DNA of 64,000 bases from JANMAT01 sp031359995 (GTDB lineage Bacteria > Actinomycetota > Acidimicrobiia > Acidimicrobiales > Ilumatobacteraceae). This document shows, in pieces, positions 25,740 to 33,751 of this stretch (position 1 is the stretch's first letter; each line of letters opens with the position of its first letter). The DNA is taken from the NCBI GenBank assembly GCA_031359995.1, contig JANMAT010000196.1:1-64000 (forward strand), written 5' to 3'. Under the pieces are notes generated by a model that did no database searches, had not been told where the DNA came from, and saw nothing but the letters and a program-made list of their open reading frames with translations. The position numbers and the translations under genes were made by a program.

Positions 25740-28187
25740 CTACGCAAGGGGGCGGCGAGCCAGTGCCGGTGGCTCACCGCCGGCGAGCAGCCAGCCCGCG
25801 GCGGTGGCGACGACCGGGGTGCCGACGAGCACGATGGACAGGTCGGCGAGCGGCAACGGCGTGAGCGCGCTGAGGTGTCCGAGGGCGAGGCCCAGGTAGG
25901 CGCCGACCGTACCGATAACGGCGCCGAGCAGCGTGAGGGCCCCGGCGGTCACCGCGGTGATGGACCGCCGGGTCGCGGTGGATGCTCCGGTCGCCGTCAG
26001 GGTGCGCAGGTCGCCCGCGGCCTCGCTGCGGATGAGGCCGATCGTCATGGCCAGCACGGTCAGGGCCAGCACCATGCCGGCGACCACCCCGCCCATGCGG
26101 AGGCCGATGAGACGGGCGTTGTCGGTGCGACGTGCGACCACGAACCCGTGGCGAGCCGCGAGCTCGCGCACCGTGCGCACCTGGACCGCGGTCCATGGGC
26201 CGGGCGCGACGAGCAACCATCGTCCCGAGGGGACCGCCGTCCAACCTCTCGCGGCGAGGGCATCGGACGCGATCAGCGCGCCGGGCAGAGCGGTGTAGGT
26301 CGTCGGCAGCGTGCCGCCCGCCACCGCCTCGCCCGAGTCGGGTTGGCGGAGATCGCCCCTGGCCGTGCCGAGAAGATGCAGGTCGCCGACGGCGCTCGTG
26401 CGGACGTCGGTGGCCGTGGTGAGGCCGTCGACGCCGGGGAAGAGGCCGGCCACCTCGGGCGTGGCGAGGTACGCGAGCGACACCTCGCTCCATCCGTTCG
26501 AGATGCGCCGACCGAGCGACACGGCCAGGCGTCCCCGGTCAGCGCCTGGGTCCGCCGGCACGCCCGGATCGACGGCCACGTCGAAACGGATGCCGGCGAT
26601 GCCGGGCACCGCGGCGGTCATGGCGTCGACGCCCTCCTGCAGCCCCGCCAGTGCGTCGGGGGCGGGCGCGAACGGACCGTCGACCGCGCCGGCCCGCAGC
26701 AGCAACTGGCTCGTCGCCAGGTTGCCGAGACCCTGGTCGTTCTCGGCCGCGGCGGCGGTGGCGGCGATGGCCACGGGCACGCCCAGCACGAGGGCGATGG
26801 CGGCCAGCGCGGTACCCGAGCGGCCCTGATGCCGGCCCAGGTCGCGCAGGGCGAGACGGGCGCCGATCGGGGCCCGGTCGGCGCCGTGCGCCAACAACCG
26901 GATGGCGAGCGGGCTCACCAGCAGCACGCCGATCAGCACGGCGACGATGCCGATGCACAACAGCGTCAGCTCGAGCGTGGTGACCGGTCGGTCATGGCGG
27001 GCGCTGCCGATGCGCAGACCGACGGCCCCGGCGACCAGCAGCACCAGCGCCAGGACCCCCGAGCGCCGGGCCGGCGTCGACCTCGGCGGGCGCCCCGAGA
27101 GGGCGGCGACGGTGGGGACGCGGGCCATGGCGCGGCCGGGCCACCACGCCGCCGCGGTGGCGGCGACCACGGCCAGGGCCACACCGACGAACGCGAGCCA
27201 CCACGGCACGTTCATGGGGTCGATGCGGGCGCCCACCGCGCTCTCCATGGCGGGCGCGGCCACGACCCAGCCGCCGATGCCGAGGAGCGCGCCCATGACG
27301 GAGGCGATGAGGCCCGTGAGCGCGCCGGTGACGAGCATGGTGGTGCGCAGGTGCTTCTCGGTGGCACCGATGGCGGCCAGCATGCCGAGTTGGGTGAGTC
27401 GACGCTGGGCGATCACCGCGAAGCTGGCCGTGGCGACCAGGGCGACCAGGAACAGCAGCAGCGTGCCCGTCACGAGCATGACGAGCGTGGCCAGCGTGCT
27501 CTCGGGGAGGTCGCCCCGCTGCGAGAGGTTCCGGCCGCCGTCGCCCGGCGGCCGGAACGTCGAGATGCGAACGTCGTCGGCGCGGGCGAGCATGTCGACG
27601 CGGTCCGAGCCGTCGAGCGCCGACGATGGGAGCAGCACGAACGGGTCGTGCAGATCGCTCGGGTTCTCCACGACCCCGACGACCGTGCGGGACACGCCGT
27701 CGAGCGCGAACGAGTCGCCCGTGCGGGCACCGATGGTGTCGGTGACCCAGGTGGTGATGGCGACCTCGTCTGCGGCCGTGGGGTAGCGACCGGAGCGGAG
27801 CCGCAGCATCGGCCCGCCGAAGATGCCGTCGGGAGCCTGCACGCGGTAGTCGACGGTCTCGACGGCACCGGGCACCGGGACGGCGCGGTGACCCATGGCT
27901 TCGACCGCACCGAACCACGCCTGTCCGGCGGCCAGGCGTTGCGCCATGTGACCGGCGTCGCGATCGTCGAAGTGGAACGCGACGTTGGCGTCGCCGAACT
28001 CGGCGCGCCCCGACACCGGGGCGATGTTGTAGGCCGCGCACGAGAACCCGACCGCCGCAGCGACCGCGATGCCGAGGAGCACCACGATCAGGACGTGCTG
28101 GCGCCAGTCACGACGCAACAACCGGACCGCCCACCGCGCCACGGCGCGCCGCGCCGCGAGACCGCCATTGCCGGGTGAGTGGCTCAC
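25740..28187 (-). CDS. FtsX-family ABC transporter permease, 815 aa
   Basis: GTG at 28187 overlaps the stop of the ATPase gene. The layout is that of a large MacB/FtsX-like permease: a first membrane helix near residues 28-48, an extracytoplasmic domain to about 235, three helices near 245-375, further helices near 400-480, a second extracytoplasmic domain and a final trio near 700-810. Two FtsX-type units are therefore fused in one chain, as in actinobacterial LolCE/DevC-like exporters of lipoproteins, lipids or antibiotics. The partner ATPase and PadR regulator are encoded immediately upstream. The transported substrate is unknown. Confidence 0.88.
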   Translation of the reverse strand: MSHSPGNGGLAARRAVARWAVRLLRRDWRQHVLIVVLLGIAVAAAVGFSCAAYNIAPVSGRAEFGDANVAFHFDDRDAGHMAQRLAAGQAWFGAVEAMGHRAVPVPGAVETVDYRVQAPDGIFGGPMLRLRSGRYPTAADEVAITTWVTDTIGARTGDSFALDGVSRTVVGVVENPSDLHDPFVLLPSSALDGSDRVDMLARADDVRISTFRPPGDGGRNLSQRGDLPESTLATLVMLVTGTLLLFLVALVATASFAVIAQRRLTQLGMLAAIGATEKHLRTTMLVTGALTGLIASVMGALLGIGGWVVAAPAMESAVGARIDPMNVPWWLAFVGVALAVVAATAAAWWPGRAMARVPTVAALSGRPPRSTPARRSGVLALVLLVAGAVGLRIGSARHDRPVTTLELTLLCIGIVAVLIGVLLVSPLAIRLLAHGADRAPIGARLALRDLGRHQGRSGTALAAIALVLGVPVAIAATAAAAENDQGLGNLATSQLLLRAGAVDGPFAPAPDALAGLQEGVDAMTAAVPGIAGIRFDVAVDPGVPADPGADRGRLAVSLGRRISNGWSEVSLAYLATPEVAGLFPGVDGLTTATDVRTSAVGDLHLLGTARGDLRQPDSGEAVAGGTLPTTYTALPGALIASDALAARGWTAVPSGRWLLVAPGPWTAVQVRTVRELAARHGFVVARRTDNARLIGLRMGGVVAGMVLALTVLAMTIGLIRSEAAGDLRTLTATGASTATRRSITAVTAGALTLLGAVIGTVGAYLGLALGHLSALTPLPLADLSIVLVGTPVVATAAGWLLAGGEPPALARRPLA

Positions 28188-28909
28188 TGGCCCGGCGCCG
28201 GAGCGAGCAGCGATTCGGGGCCGGGCGGGGCCGCCGACCGGTCGAGCACACGGCCGTCGCGCAGGAACACCACGCGGTCGGCCCACGAGGCGAGCTGGGC
28301 ATCGTGGGTCACGATGACGCCGGCGACCCCTCGCCGACACGCGGCGCGCAGGAGCCGCAGCACCCCCTCGCCGTTGGTGGAGTCGAGGGCGCCGGTCGGC
28401 TCGTCGGCCAGCAGCAGCCGGCGCTCGCCCACGATGGCCCGCGCCACGGCGACCCGCTGGCGTTCGCCGCCGGAGAGCTCGTCGGGGAAACGGCCGGCCC
28501 GTTCGTGCAGACCGAGCTCGGTGAGCACTGCATTGGCGGTCGCGGCGGCGACCCGGCTGCGGGTGCCGTCGAGCTCGAGGGGCAGGGCCACGTTCTCGGC
28601 GGCGGTGAGGCCGGGGAGCAGGTTGAAGTCCTGGAACACGTACCCGATGGTGCGCCGTCGGAGGCGGGCGCGGTCGTTGGGGCCGAGCGCGTCGACCGCG
28701 ACACCGTCGATCACGACCGAGCCCGACGTGGCGACTTCGAGCGTGCCGGCGATGGTCAGCATGGTGCTCTTGCCCGAGCCGCTCGGTCCCATGATCGCCA
28801 CGAGCTCGCCGGCCTGCACGACGAGGTCGGCCCCGCGCAGGGCGTGCACCAGGTTCTCGCCGTGGCCGTAGGACTTGGAGACGTTCGCCATCTCCAGCAC
28901 GGGGCTCAT
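28184..28909 (-). CDS. ABC transporter ATP-binding protein (LolD/MacB type), 241 aa
   Basis: ATG at 28909 overlaps the PadR stop (ATGA). Walker A is GPSGSGKSTM near residue 41, the Q-loop is FQDFNLLPGLTAAEN, the signature LSGGERQRVAVARA near 145 and Walker B LLLADEPTGALD near 165, with the H-loop in IVTHD. The Q-loop and LPGLTAAENVALPLEL match the MacB/LolD class that drives FtsX-type permeases, which agrees with the next gene. It supplies the ATPase for the large permease. Confidence 0.95.
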   Translation of the reverse strand: MSPVLEMANVSKSYGHGENLVHALRGADLVVQAGELVAIMGPSGSGKSTMLTIAGTLEVATSGSVVIDGVAVDALGPNDRARLRRRTIGYVFQDFNLLPGLTAAENVALPLELDGTRSRVAAATANAVLTELGLHERAGRFPDELSGGERQRVAVARAIVGERRLLLADEPTGALDSTNGEGVLRLLRAACRRGVAGVIVTHDAQLASWADRVVFLRDGRVLDRSAAPPGPESLLAPAPGQ

Positions 28910-29478
28910 CGCCGGGCCCCGGCCCGCTTGCGGGGGCGCGGCCGCGAGGACGTCGGCACCACGGAGCCCCGGTCGGTCAGGCGGGCGATGCGGGCATCGG
29001 CGGCGTCGAGCCAGCGGGCCACCGCTTCCAGGCGGAACAGCTCGGAGTCGGCCACCAGCAACAGGCCGATGTCGTCCTCGGCGGCGTGCTCCTTCAGACG
29101 TGTGTACTGCTGCATCGACTCGATCACGTGCCGGCGGTAGCTCTGCACCAGCGCCACGGCGTCGACGCCGGGGATGCGCACGGCGACGAGGACCTTCATG
29201 ACCAACTCGTCGCGCGGTGGCCCGTTCATGTCGGGCGGTGTGTGCAACCAGGTGTCGAGCTCGCGGCGCCCGTGGTCGGTGATGTTGTAGCTCGTCTGCG
29301 CCTCGTCGTCGTCGGCGACCACCAGGTCGTCGCGTTCGAGTCGCTGGAGCGTGGTGTACACCTGGCCGGTGTTCAGGGGCCACATGTCCCCGGAGCCGGC
29401 CTCGAACTCCTGGGCGAGCTGCAGGCCGTACTTGGGGCCCTCGCTCAGCAGGGCCAGCAGCGCGTGGCGAACGGTCAC
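28906..29478 (-). CDS. PadR family transcriptional regulator, 190 aa
   Basis: GTG at 29478 has GAGGAGG eight bases upstream. The N-terminal winged helix reads VRHALLALLSEGPKYGLQLA, then GQVYTTLQRLERDDLVVAD (residues 35-60), followed by a wing. The C-terminal region from about 95 forms the PadR dimerisation helices. The regulator lies first in a three-gene operon with an ABC ATPase and permease and has a palindrome just upstream, so autoregulation and control of the exporter by a compound it binds are likely. The inducer is unknown. Confidence 0.92.
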   Translation of the reverse strand: MTVRHALLALLSEGPKYGLQLAQEFEAGSGDMWPLNTGQVYTTLQRLERDDLVVADDDEAQTSYNITDHGRRELDTWLHTPPDMNGPPRDELVMKVLVAVRIPGVDAVALVQSYRRHVIESMQQYTRLKEHAAEDDIGLLLVADSELFRLEAVARWLDAADARIARLTDRGSVVPTSSRPRPRKRAGARR

Positions 29479-29496
29479 GGCAACCTCCTCGGTCTT

Positions 29497-29525
29497 CCCG
29501 GTATACTACCGAGTAGCGTACCGGG
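29497..29525. promoter_or_regulatory. 29-bp nested palindrome, probable PadR operator
   Basis: CCCGGTA (29497-29503) pairs with TACCGGG (29519-29525), and inside it CTAC (29506-29509) pairs with GTAG (29513-29516). Both repeats share the same centre at 29511. It lies 19 bases upstream of the padR start, overlapping the region expected to hold its promoter. Confidence 0.6.
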
Positions 29526-29549
29526 TAGTCAACGGGGGCACCGGCCCGA

Positions 29550-29591
29550 GCCCGGACCAAACGGTGACCGTCGTGGTCGACTGGTCCGGGC
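29550..29591. repeat. 10-bp perfect inverted repeat between divergent padR and SDR genes
   Basis: GCCCGGACCA at 29550-29559 and TGGTCCGGGC at 29582-29591 are exact inverted copies with a 22-base spacer. It lies 65 bases before the SDR start. It could be a regulator site for the plus-strand gene or a hairpin in its leader; there is no trailing T-run, so it is not a typical terminator. Confidence 0.35.
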
Positions 29592-29655
29592 CGACGACCA
29601 GCGCACTAGCGTGACCCTCGTCGCCGGTGTGGCGGCCCGTGGGGGAGGCAAGTCG

Positions 29656-30573
29656 ATGGCTGGTGCACTCGAAGGCCGCGTCGTGATCGTGACCGGGGCG
29701 GGGCGGGGCATCGGCGCCGAGCACGCCCGCCTGCTCGCCCGTGAGGGCGCGCTCGTGGTGGTGAACGACCTGGGCGGTGCCCAGGACGGATCAGGCGCCG
29801 ACGCCGGACCGGCGGCCACGCTCGTGGCCGAGATCGAAGCGGCCGGCGGACACGCCGTGGCCAACACCGACGACGTGGCCGATGCCCAAGGGGCCCAGCG
29901 TCTCGTCGACACCGCGCTCGAGACGTTCGGCGACCTGCACGGTCTGGTCAACAACGCCGGCGTGCTGCGCGACCGCACGCTCGTGGCCATGACCGACGAC
30001 GACTGGGAGACCTCGCTGCGGGTCAACGCCCGCGGCACGTTCATGCCCTCGCGCGCCGCGGCGCGCTACTGGCGGGAGCGGTCGAAGGCCGGCCACGAGG
30101 TGCACGCCGCCGTCGTGAGCACGTCGAGCGAGTCGGGTGCGTTCGCCAACCCAGGGCAGACGAACTACGCGGCGGCCAAGGCCGGGGTGCTCTCGATGAC
30201 CGAGGTGTGGCACAAGGAGATGTTCCGCTACGGCGTGCGCTTCAACGCCATCCTGCCCCGCGCTCGCACCCGGCTCACCGAGAACATGATCAAGCCGGGC
30301 GAGGCCGACAAGTTCGACCGGTGGGACCCGGCCAACGTGTCGCCGTTCGTCGCATACCTGCTCACCGAGCAGTGCCCCATCGCCGGCGAGGTGTTCCTGG
30401 TGAGCGGCTCGGTCGTGCAGCGCGCCGCGCCCTGGCGCCTGGACCCGGCCTGGAAGCTCGAGGGTGAGGGCCGCTGGGAGGTCGCCGACCTGGCCGACGC
30501 CGTCGCCGCCGCCGGTGTGCCCACCGATCCGGACCGCGACACGGGCATCGTCAGCCGGCGCCCGCTGCGTTGA
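29656..30573 (+). CDS. Short-chain dehydrogenase (hydroxyacyl-CoA/17-beta-HSD4-like), 305 aa
   Basis: ATG at 29656 follows GGGGGAGG. TGAGRGIGAEHARLLA is the cofactor loop and VVVNDLGGAQDGSG is the characteristic insert of SDRs related to the dehydrogenase domain of peroxisomal multifunctional enzyme 2. NNAGVLRD follows, and NYAAAKAGV supplies Y-x3-K. The C-terminal extension (SGSVVQRAAPWRLDPAWKLE) is typical of actinobacterial 3-hydroxyacyl-CoA or hydroxysteroid enzymes. Beta-oxidation of fatty or steroid side chains is the likely setting. The gene is divergent from the PadR operon. Confidence 0.9.
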   Translation: MAGALEGRVVIVTGAGRGIGAEHARLLAREGALVVVNDLGGAQDGSGADAGPAATLVAEIEAAGGHAVANTDDVADAQGAQRLVDTALETFGDLHGLVNNAGVLRDRTLVAMTDDDWETSLRVNARGTFMPSRAAARYWRERSKAGHEVHAAVVSTSSESGAFANPGQTNYAAAKAGVLSMTEVWHKEMFRYGVRFNAILPRARTRLTENMIKPGEADKFDRWDPANVSPFVAYLLTEQCPIAGEVFLVSGSVVQRAAPWRLDPAWKLEGEGRWEVADLADAVAAAGVPTDPDRDTGIVSRRPLR

Positions 30574-30609
30574 GCGCAACGCGGTCGGCCCCGACCGACA
30601 CCGGCACGC

Positions 30610-31530
30610 TCAACGACCGGTCGTGATGTACTCCCGGATCTCCTCGTTCTCGCGCTCCACCTGAGCGAGTCGGTGGTGCACGACATCGCCGATGCTCACG
30701 ATGCCCACGAGGCGGCCAGCATCCGTCACCGGGATGTGGCGCACCTTCAAGCGCGTCATCAGCGACATCACCAGCTCGAGCGCGTCGGCCGTGGTGCAGG
30801 TGACCGTGTCGCGGGTCATCACGTCGGCGACGCGACGCCCGAGCAGCCCGGCACCGTCGCGCCCCAGCGACTGCAGGATGTCGCGCTCGGACACGATGCC
30901 CTCGATGCGGCTGCCATCGCTCGACACCGGCACCGCGCCGATGCGGTGCTCGTTCAGGGTCGCCACCAGCTCGGCCACGCTGGCATCGGGCCGGATCGTG
31001 ACCACCGGGCGGTCCTTGCCCCGCAGGACCGACGAGATCAGCGCGCCGCGGCCGCCCGCCGGTGTGCGGCCCGTAGCCCGCAGGAGCTCGTGCCCCGTGG
31101 CCAGCACCTCGCCCGACGCGACGACGTGGGTGAATCCGCATCCCACGTAGTAGTCGACGACGCGCTGCAGATCGAACTGGTGGGCCGGGTCCATGCGCAC
31201 CACCGCGTTGGGCGGCACGCGCCGGGCGAGCTCGTAGAGCAGCACCCGGCCGATGCCCTGATGACGGTGGTTCGGCGCCACGGCGTGCTCCCAGATCTCC
31301 ACGATGCTCGTGGAGAGCGACGTCGCCGCCAGGTAGCCGAGCGGCTGCCGGCCGCGCCACGCCACCAGCACCAGGTCCGAGGGTCCGGCGTCGCGCACCG
31401 AGAACACGTGCTCCAACTCCGGCACGGCCGCATCGTGCAACGCTTCGAGGAGCTCGTTCGGGCGACTCTCGGTCACGTGGAGATCGGGTGACGGGACGGT
31501 GTCCCGCGGCTCGTCGCTGTGGCCAGGCAT
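30610..31530 (-). CDS. GNAT acetyltransferase fused to a CBS-domain pair, 306 aa
   Basis: ATG at 31530. Residues about 20-150 form a GNAT fold: EIWEHAVAPNHRHQGIGRVL (residues 78-97) contains the acetyl-CoA loop R-x-x-G-x-G. Residues about 165-300 form two CBS motifs: PVVTIRPDASVAELVATLNE with GAVPVSSDGSRIEGIVSERD, and DVMTRDTVTCTTADALELVM with VRHIPVTDAGRLVGIVSIGD. CBS pairs bind adenine nucleotides or S-adenosylmethionine, so the acetyltransferase activity may be tuned to energy or methylation state. This resembles the idea of cAMP-gated GNATs of mycobacteria but with a different sensor. The substrate (protein lysine or small amine) is unknown. No operon partner: its flanking genes are separated by gaps of about 36 and 108 bases. 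Confidence 0.85.
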   Translation of the reverse strand: MPGHSDEPRDTVPSPDLHVTESRPNELLEALHDAAVPELEHVFSVRDAGPSDLVLVAWRGRQPLGYLAATSLSTSIVEIWEHAVAPNHRHQGIGRVLLYELARRVPPNAVVRMDPAHQFDLQRVVDYYVGCGFTHVVASGEVLATGHELLRATGRTPAGGRGALISSVLRGKDRPVVTIRPDASVAELVATLNEHRIGAVPVSSDGSRIEGIVSERDILQSLGRDGAGLLGRRVADVMTRDTVTCTTADALELVMSLMTRLKVRHIPVTDAGRLVGIVSIGDVVHHRLAQVERENEEIREYITTGR

Positions 31531-31638
31531 GCGATCCTCCCCTGCTGGATCGACCGGCGGTGGAACGCCGTCGGCACTGCGTACGTCACCGGCAATGTAC
31601 GGCCGCTCTCCCCGGGGGTCAACGGTGCGGGCCCATCG

Positions 31639-32595
31639 TCACGCGATCGCGCCCAGGTGCCGGCGAAGGTCGGCTCGGCGCAGCCGCCGGACGGTGGTGG
31701 CCCGGACCTGCCGGCACACCGGCGCGCGCTTGGTCGGATCGAGCGGGTTGCCCGCCATGACCGCCTGGTCGGCGCGGTCGGGTGCGAAGGTCACGACGGT
31801 GATGCCGCGAGCCCGCAGGCGCGCGACCTCGGCGCCGAGGGTGAGGCGCAGCGCGTGTCGCATCGGCGCGTCCATGCCGCGCCGGGCCGCCTGGCGCGTC
31901 GTGGACATGGGTGAGCTCACGATCACCAGTTCGAGGTCGGCGTCGGCGAGCACATCGGCGTTCGTCGGAGAGTGGACGCCGCCGTCCACGTAGCGCACCG
32001 TGCCGATCTCGACCGGCGCGTAGTACGCCGGGATGGCGCAGCTGGCCGCGACCGCCTGACCCACCGTGGCCGGCGGCGCCCCATCACGACCGAACACGAC
32101 GCGCTCGCCACGGTCGAGGTCGACGGCGTTGATCCAGAGGCGGGCGTCGGGCCAGCCCGCGTCGAACAGCGCGGCGAACGGCTCCTGCAACGGGTCGAGC
32201 GGGATCTGCCCGGCCGGCAGCAGAGCGGCGGCCAACGTGCCCGGCCGGATGCGCCAGGGCTGCCAGAACGCCCGGGCCAGGCGGGTCGGCGACGATGGTC
32301 TCGCGGCCGGCCGTGGCGGGCGCGCCGGTGCGGCGGGCGCCCTCAGGCCGCTGCGGCGCACCAGATCCTGGCCATCGGCCGAGAGGGGCTCGTCGAGGGC
32401 GCGCGCGGCGAGGTCGGTGGGGGCGAAGCCGGCACGCAGCATCGCCCCCGTGAGCGATCCGGCCGAGGTGCCGACCACGATCTCGGCGCGTCGCGCATCC
32501 CACCCGATCTCGTCACTGAGGGCGGCGAGCACGCCCGCGTGGAAGGCGTGACCCACGGCGCCACCGGCACCCAACACGATCCCCACCCGGCTCAT
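31639..32595 (-). CDS. Patatin-like phospholipase, 318 aa
   Basis: ATG at 32595 starts MSRVGIVLGAGGAVGHAFHA; GAGGAVG is the oxyanion loop. The nucleophile elbow G-x-S-x-G is GTSAG near residue 44, and the catalytic aspartate is in YVDGGVHSPTNADV near residue 207, so the Ser-Asp dyad is complete. There is no signal peptide, suggesting an intracellular esterase or phospholipase acting on membrane or storage lipids. A proline-rich insert near residues 90-105 (APAAPARPPRPAARPSSP) is a likely disordered linker. It stands alone between the GNAT-CBS gene and the divergent PAP2 gene. Confidence 0.9.
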   Translation of the reverse strand: MSRVGIVLGAGGAVGHAFHAGVLAALSDEIGWDARRAEIVVGTSAGSLTGAMLRAGFAPTDLAARALDEPLSADGQDLVRRSGLRAPAAPARPPRPAARPSSPTRLARAFWQPWRIRPGTLAAALLPAGQIPLDPLQEPFAALFDAGWPDARLWINAVDLDRGERVVFGRDGAPPATVGQAVAASCAIPAYYAPVEIGTVRYVDGGVHSPTNADVLADADLELVIVSSPMSTTRQAARRGMDAPMRHALRLTLGAEVARLRARGITVVTFAPDRADQAVMAGNPLDPTKRAPVCRQVRATTVRRLRRADLRRHLGAIA

Positions 32596-32851
32596 CCCGT
32601 GATGCTACGTGTCGCGTCGATGGCGGCCGGCCCTAGGGATGACCGTCGTGAGCAGGGATGACAGCCAGCGGCCGCGAACCCGCGGCTCGACGGTAGGGGT
32701 GGGTCGGGAAACCCATACCGCTCCGGTGCCCTCGCGAGGCAGACTGGTCAGGTTCGGGGAATGCGCGGCCTGGGTGGGTCGTTGTCCCGGTGCGGACCTT
32801 CAGGTCATCAGGCCGCGGTAGGGGTCGGTCGGCCTCAGGTAGGGAGGGTGA

Positions 32852-33628
32852 ATGAGCACGTCGATGTTGACCAGCGAGATGGAAGACACCCGGGACGGCA
32901 AGGTCAGGGCCGCCATCGGCGAAGTCGTTCTCGTCGGCGTGCTCTACGGGCTCTACCGCTCGGGTCGGTCGCTCACCAACGGCTCGGTCGACCGGGCCAT
33001 CTCGCACGCGGCCCACGTCATCCGGCTCGAGCGGGCCGTCGGCATGTTCAACGAGCGTGCCGTGCAGGGGTGGGTGCTGGGCAGCAACGCCCTCGTGACC
33101 GGGTTGAACCGCTACTACGTGCTCGTCCACTTCCCGGTCACCATCGCGTTCCTGGTGTGGGCGTACGTGCGTCACCTGAGCGCCTACCGCTTCATCCGCA
33201 CCTGGTTCGCCTTCGTCACCTTGGCGGCGCTGGCCATCCACGTGATGTATCCGTTGGCACCGCCGCGCATGATGACGGGCTTCGTCGACACGCTCCAGAT
33301 GTACGGCCCCCACATCTACACCGTCGACCCGCGACACTCGGTCGCCAACCAGTTCGCGGCGATGCCGTCGCTGCACTTCGGCTGGGCGTTGATGGTGGCC
33401 GTGAGCTTCATCGCCATCAGGCGCACCCGGAAGAGCCTGCTGGCCCTGCTCCACCCGTTCGTCACGCTGGTCGCCATCGTCGGCACCGGCAACCACTACT
33501 GGATCGACGCGGCGGTGGCGTTCGTGCTCGTGGTGGTCGTCGGGGGTTCGCTGCTGCTGCGGGCCCAGCGGACCGGCTCGCTGCGCTGGACGGGTGGGCG
33601 GCTGAACCCTGGGCGGCTCGCCGCCTGA
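32852..33628 (+). CDS. PAP2-superfamily membrane phosphatase / inositolphosphotransferase-like protein, 258 aa
   Basis: ATG at 32852 follows GGGAGGGTGA. Membrane segments lie near residues 22-40, 72-95, 100-120, 125-145, 185-200, 210-225 and 230-245. The PAP2_3 signature is present: PLAPPRM, then AMPSLHFGWAL near residue 170 and GTGNHYWIDAAVA near 210, whose histidines form the phospho-histidine active site. Related actinobacterial proteins transfer or remove phosphate on lipid carriers or inositol lipids. The 256 bases upstream, shared with the divergent patatin gene, hold no coding signal. Confidence 0.88.
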   Translation: MSTSMLTSEMEDTRDGKVRAAIGEVVLVGVLYGLYRSGRSLTNGSVDRAISHAAHVIRLERAVGMFNERAVQGWVLGSNALVTGLNRYYVLVHFPVTIAFLVWAYVRHLSAYRFIRTWFAFVTLAALAIHVMYPLAPPRMMTGFVDTLQMYGPHIYTVDPRHSVANQFAAMPSLHFGWALMVAVSFIAIRRTRKSLLALLHPFVTLVAIVGTGNHYWIDAAVAFVLVVVVGGSLLLRAQRTGSLRWTGGRLNPGRLAA

Positions 33629-33751
33629 CGACGTCGCGGCCGCCGTCACCTTGGAGGACGGCGACGCAGGACGGCATCGTGGCGAACCTGCCCAGCCTGG
33701 GGGCGCCGGTCCGTCCCGACCTCGACCGACGCCCACGGCGCGCCGCCGGCG

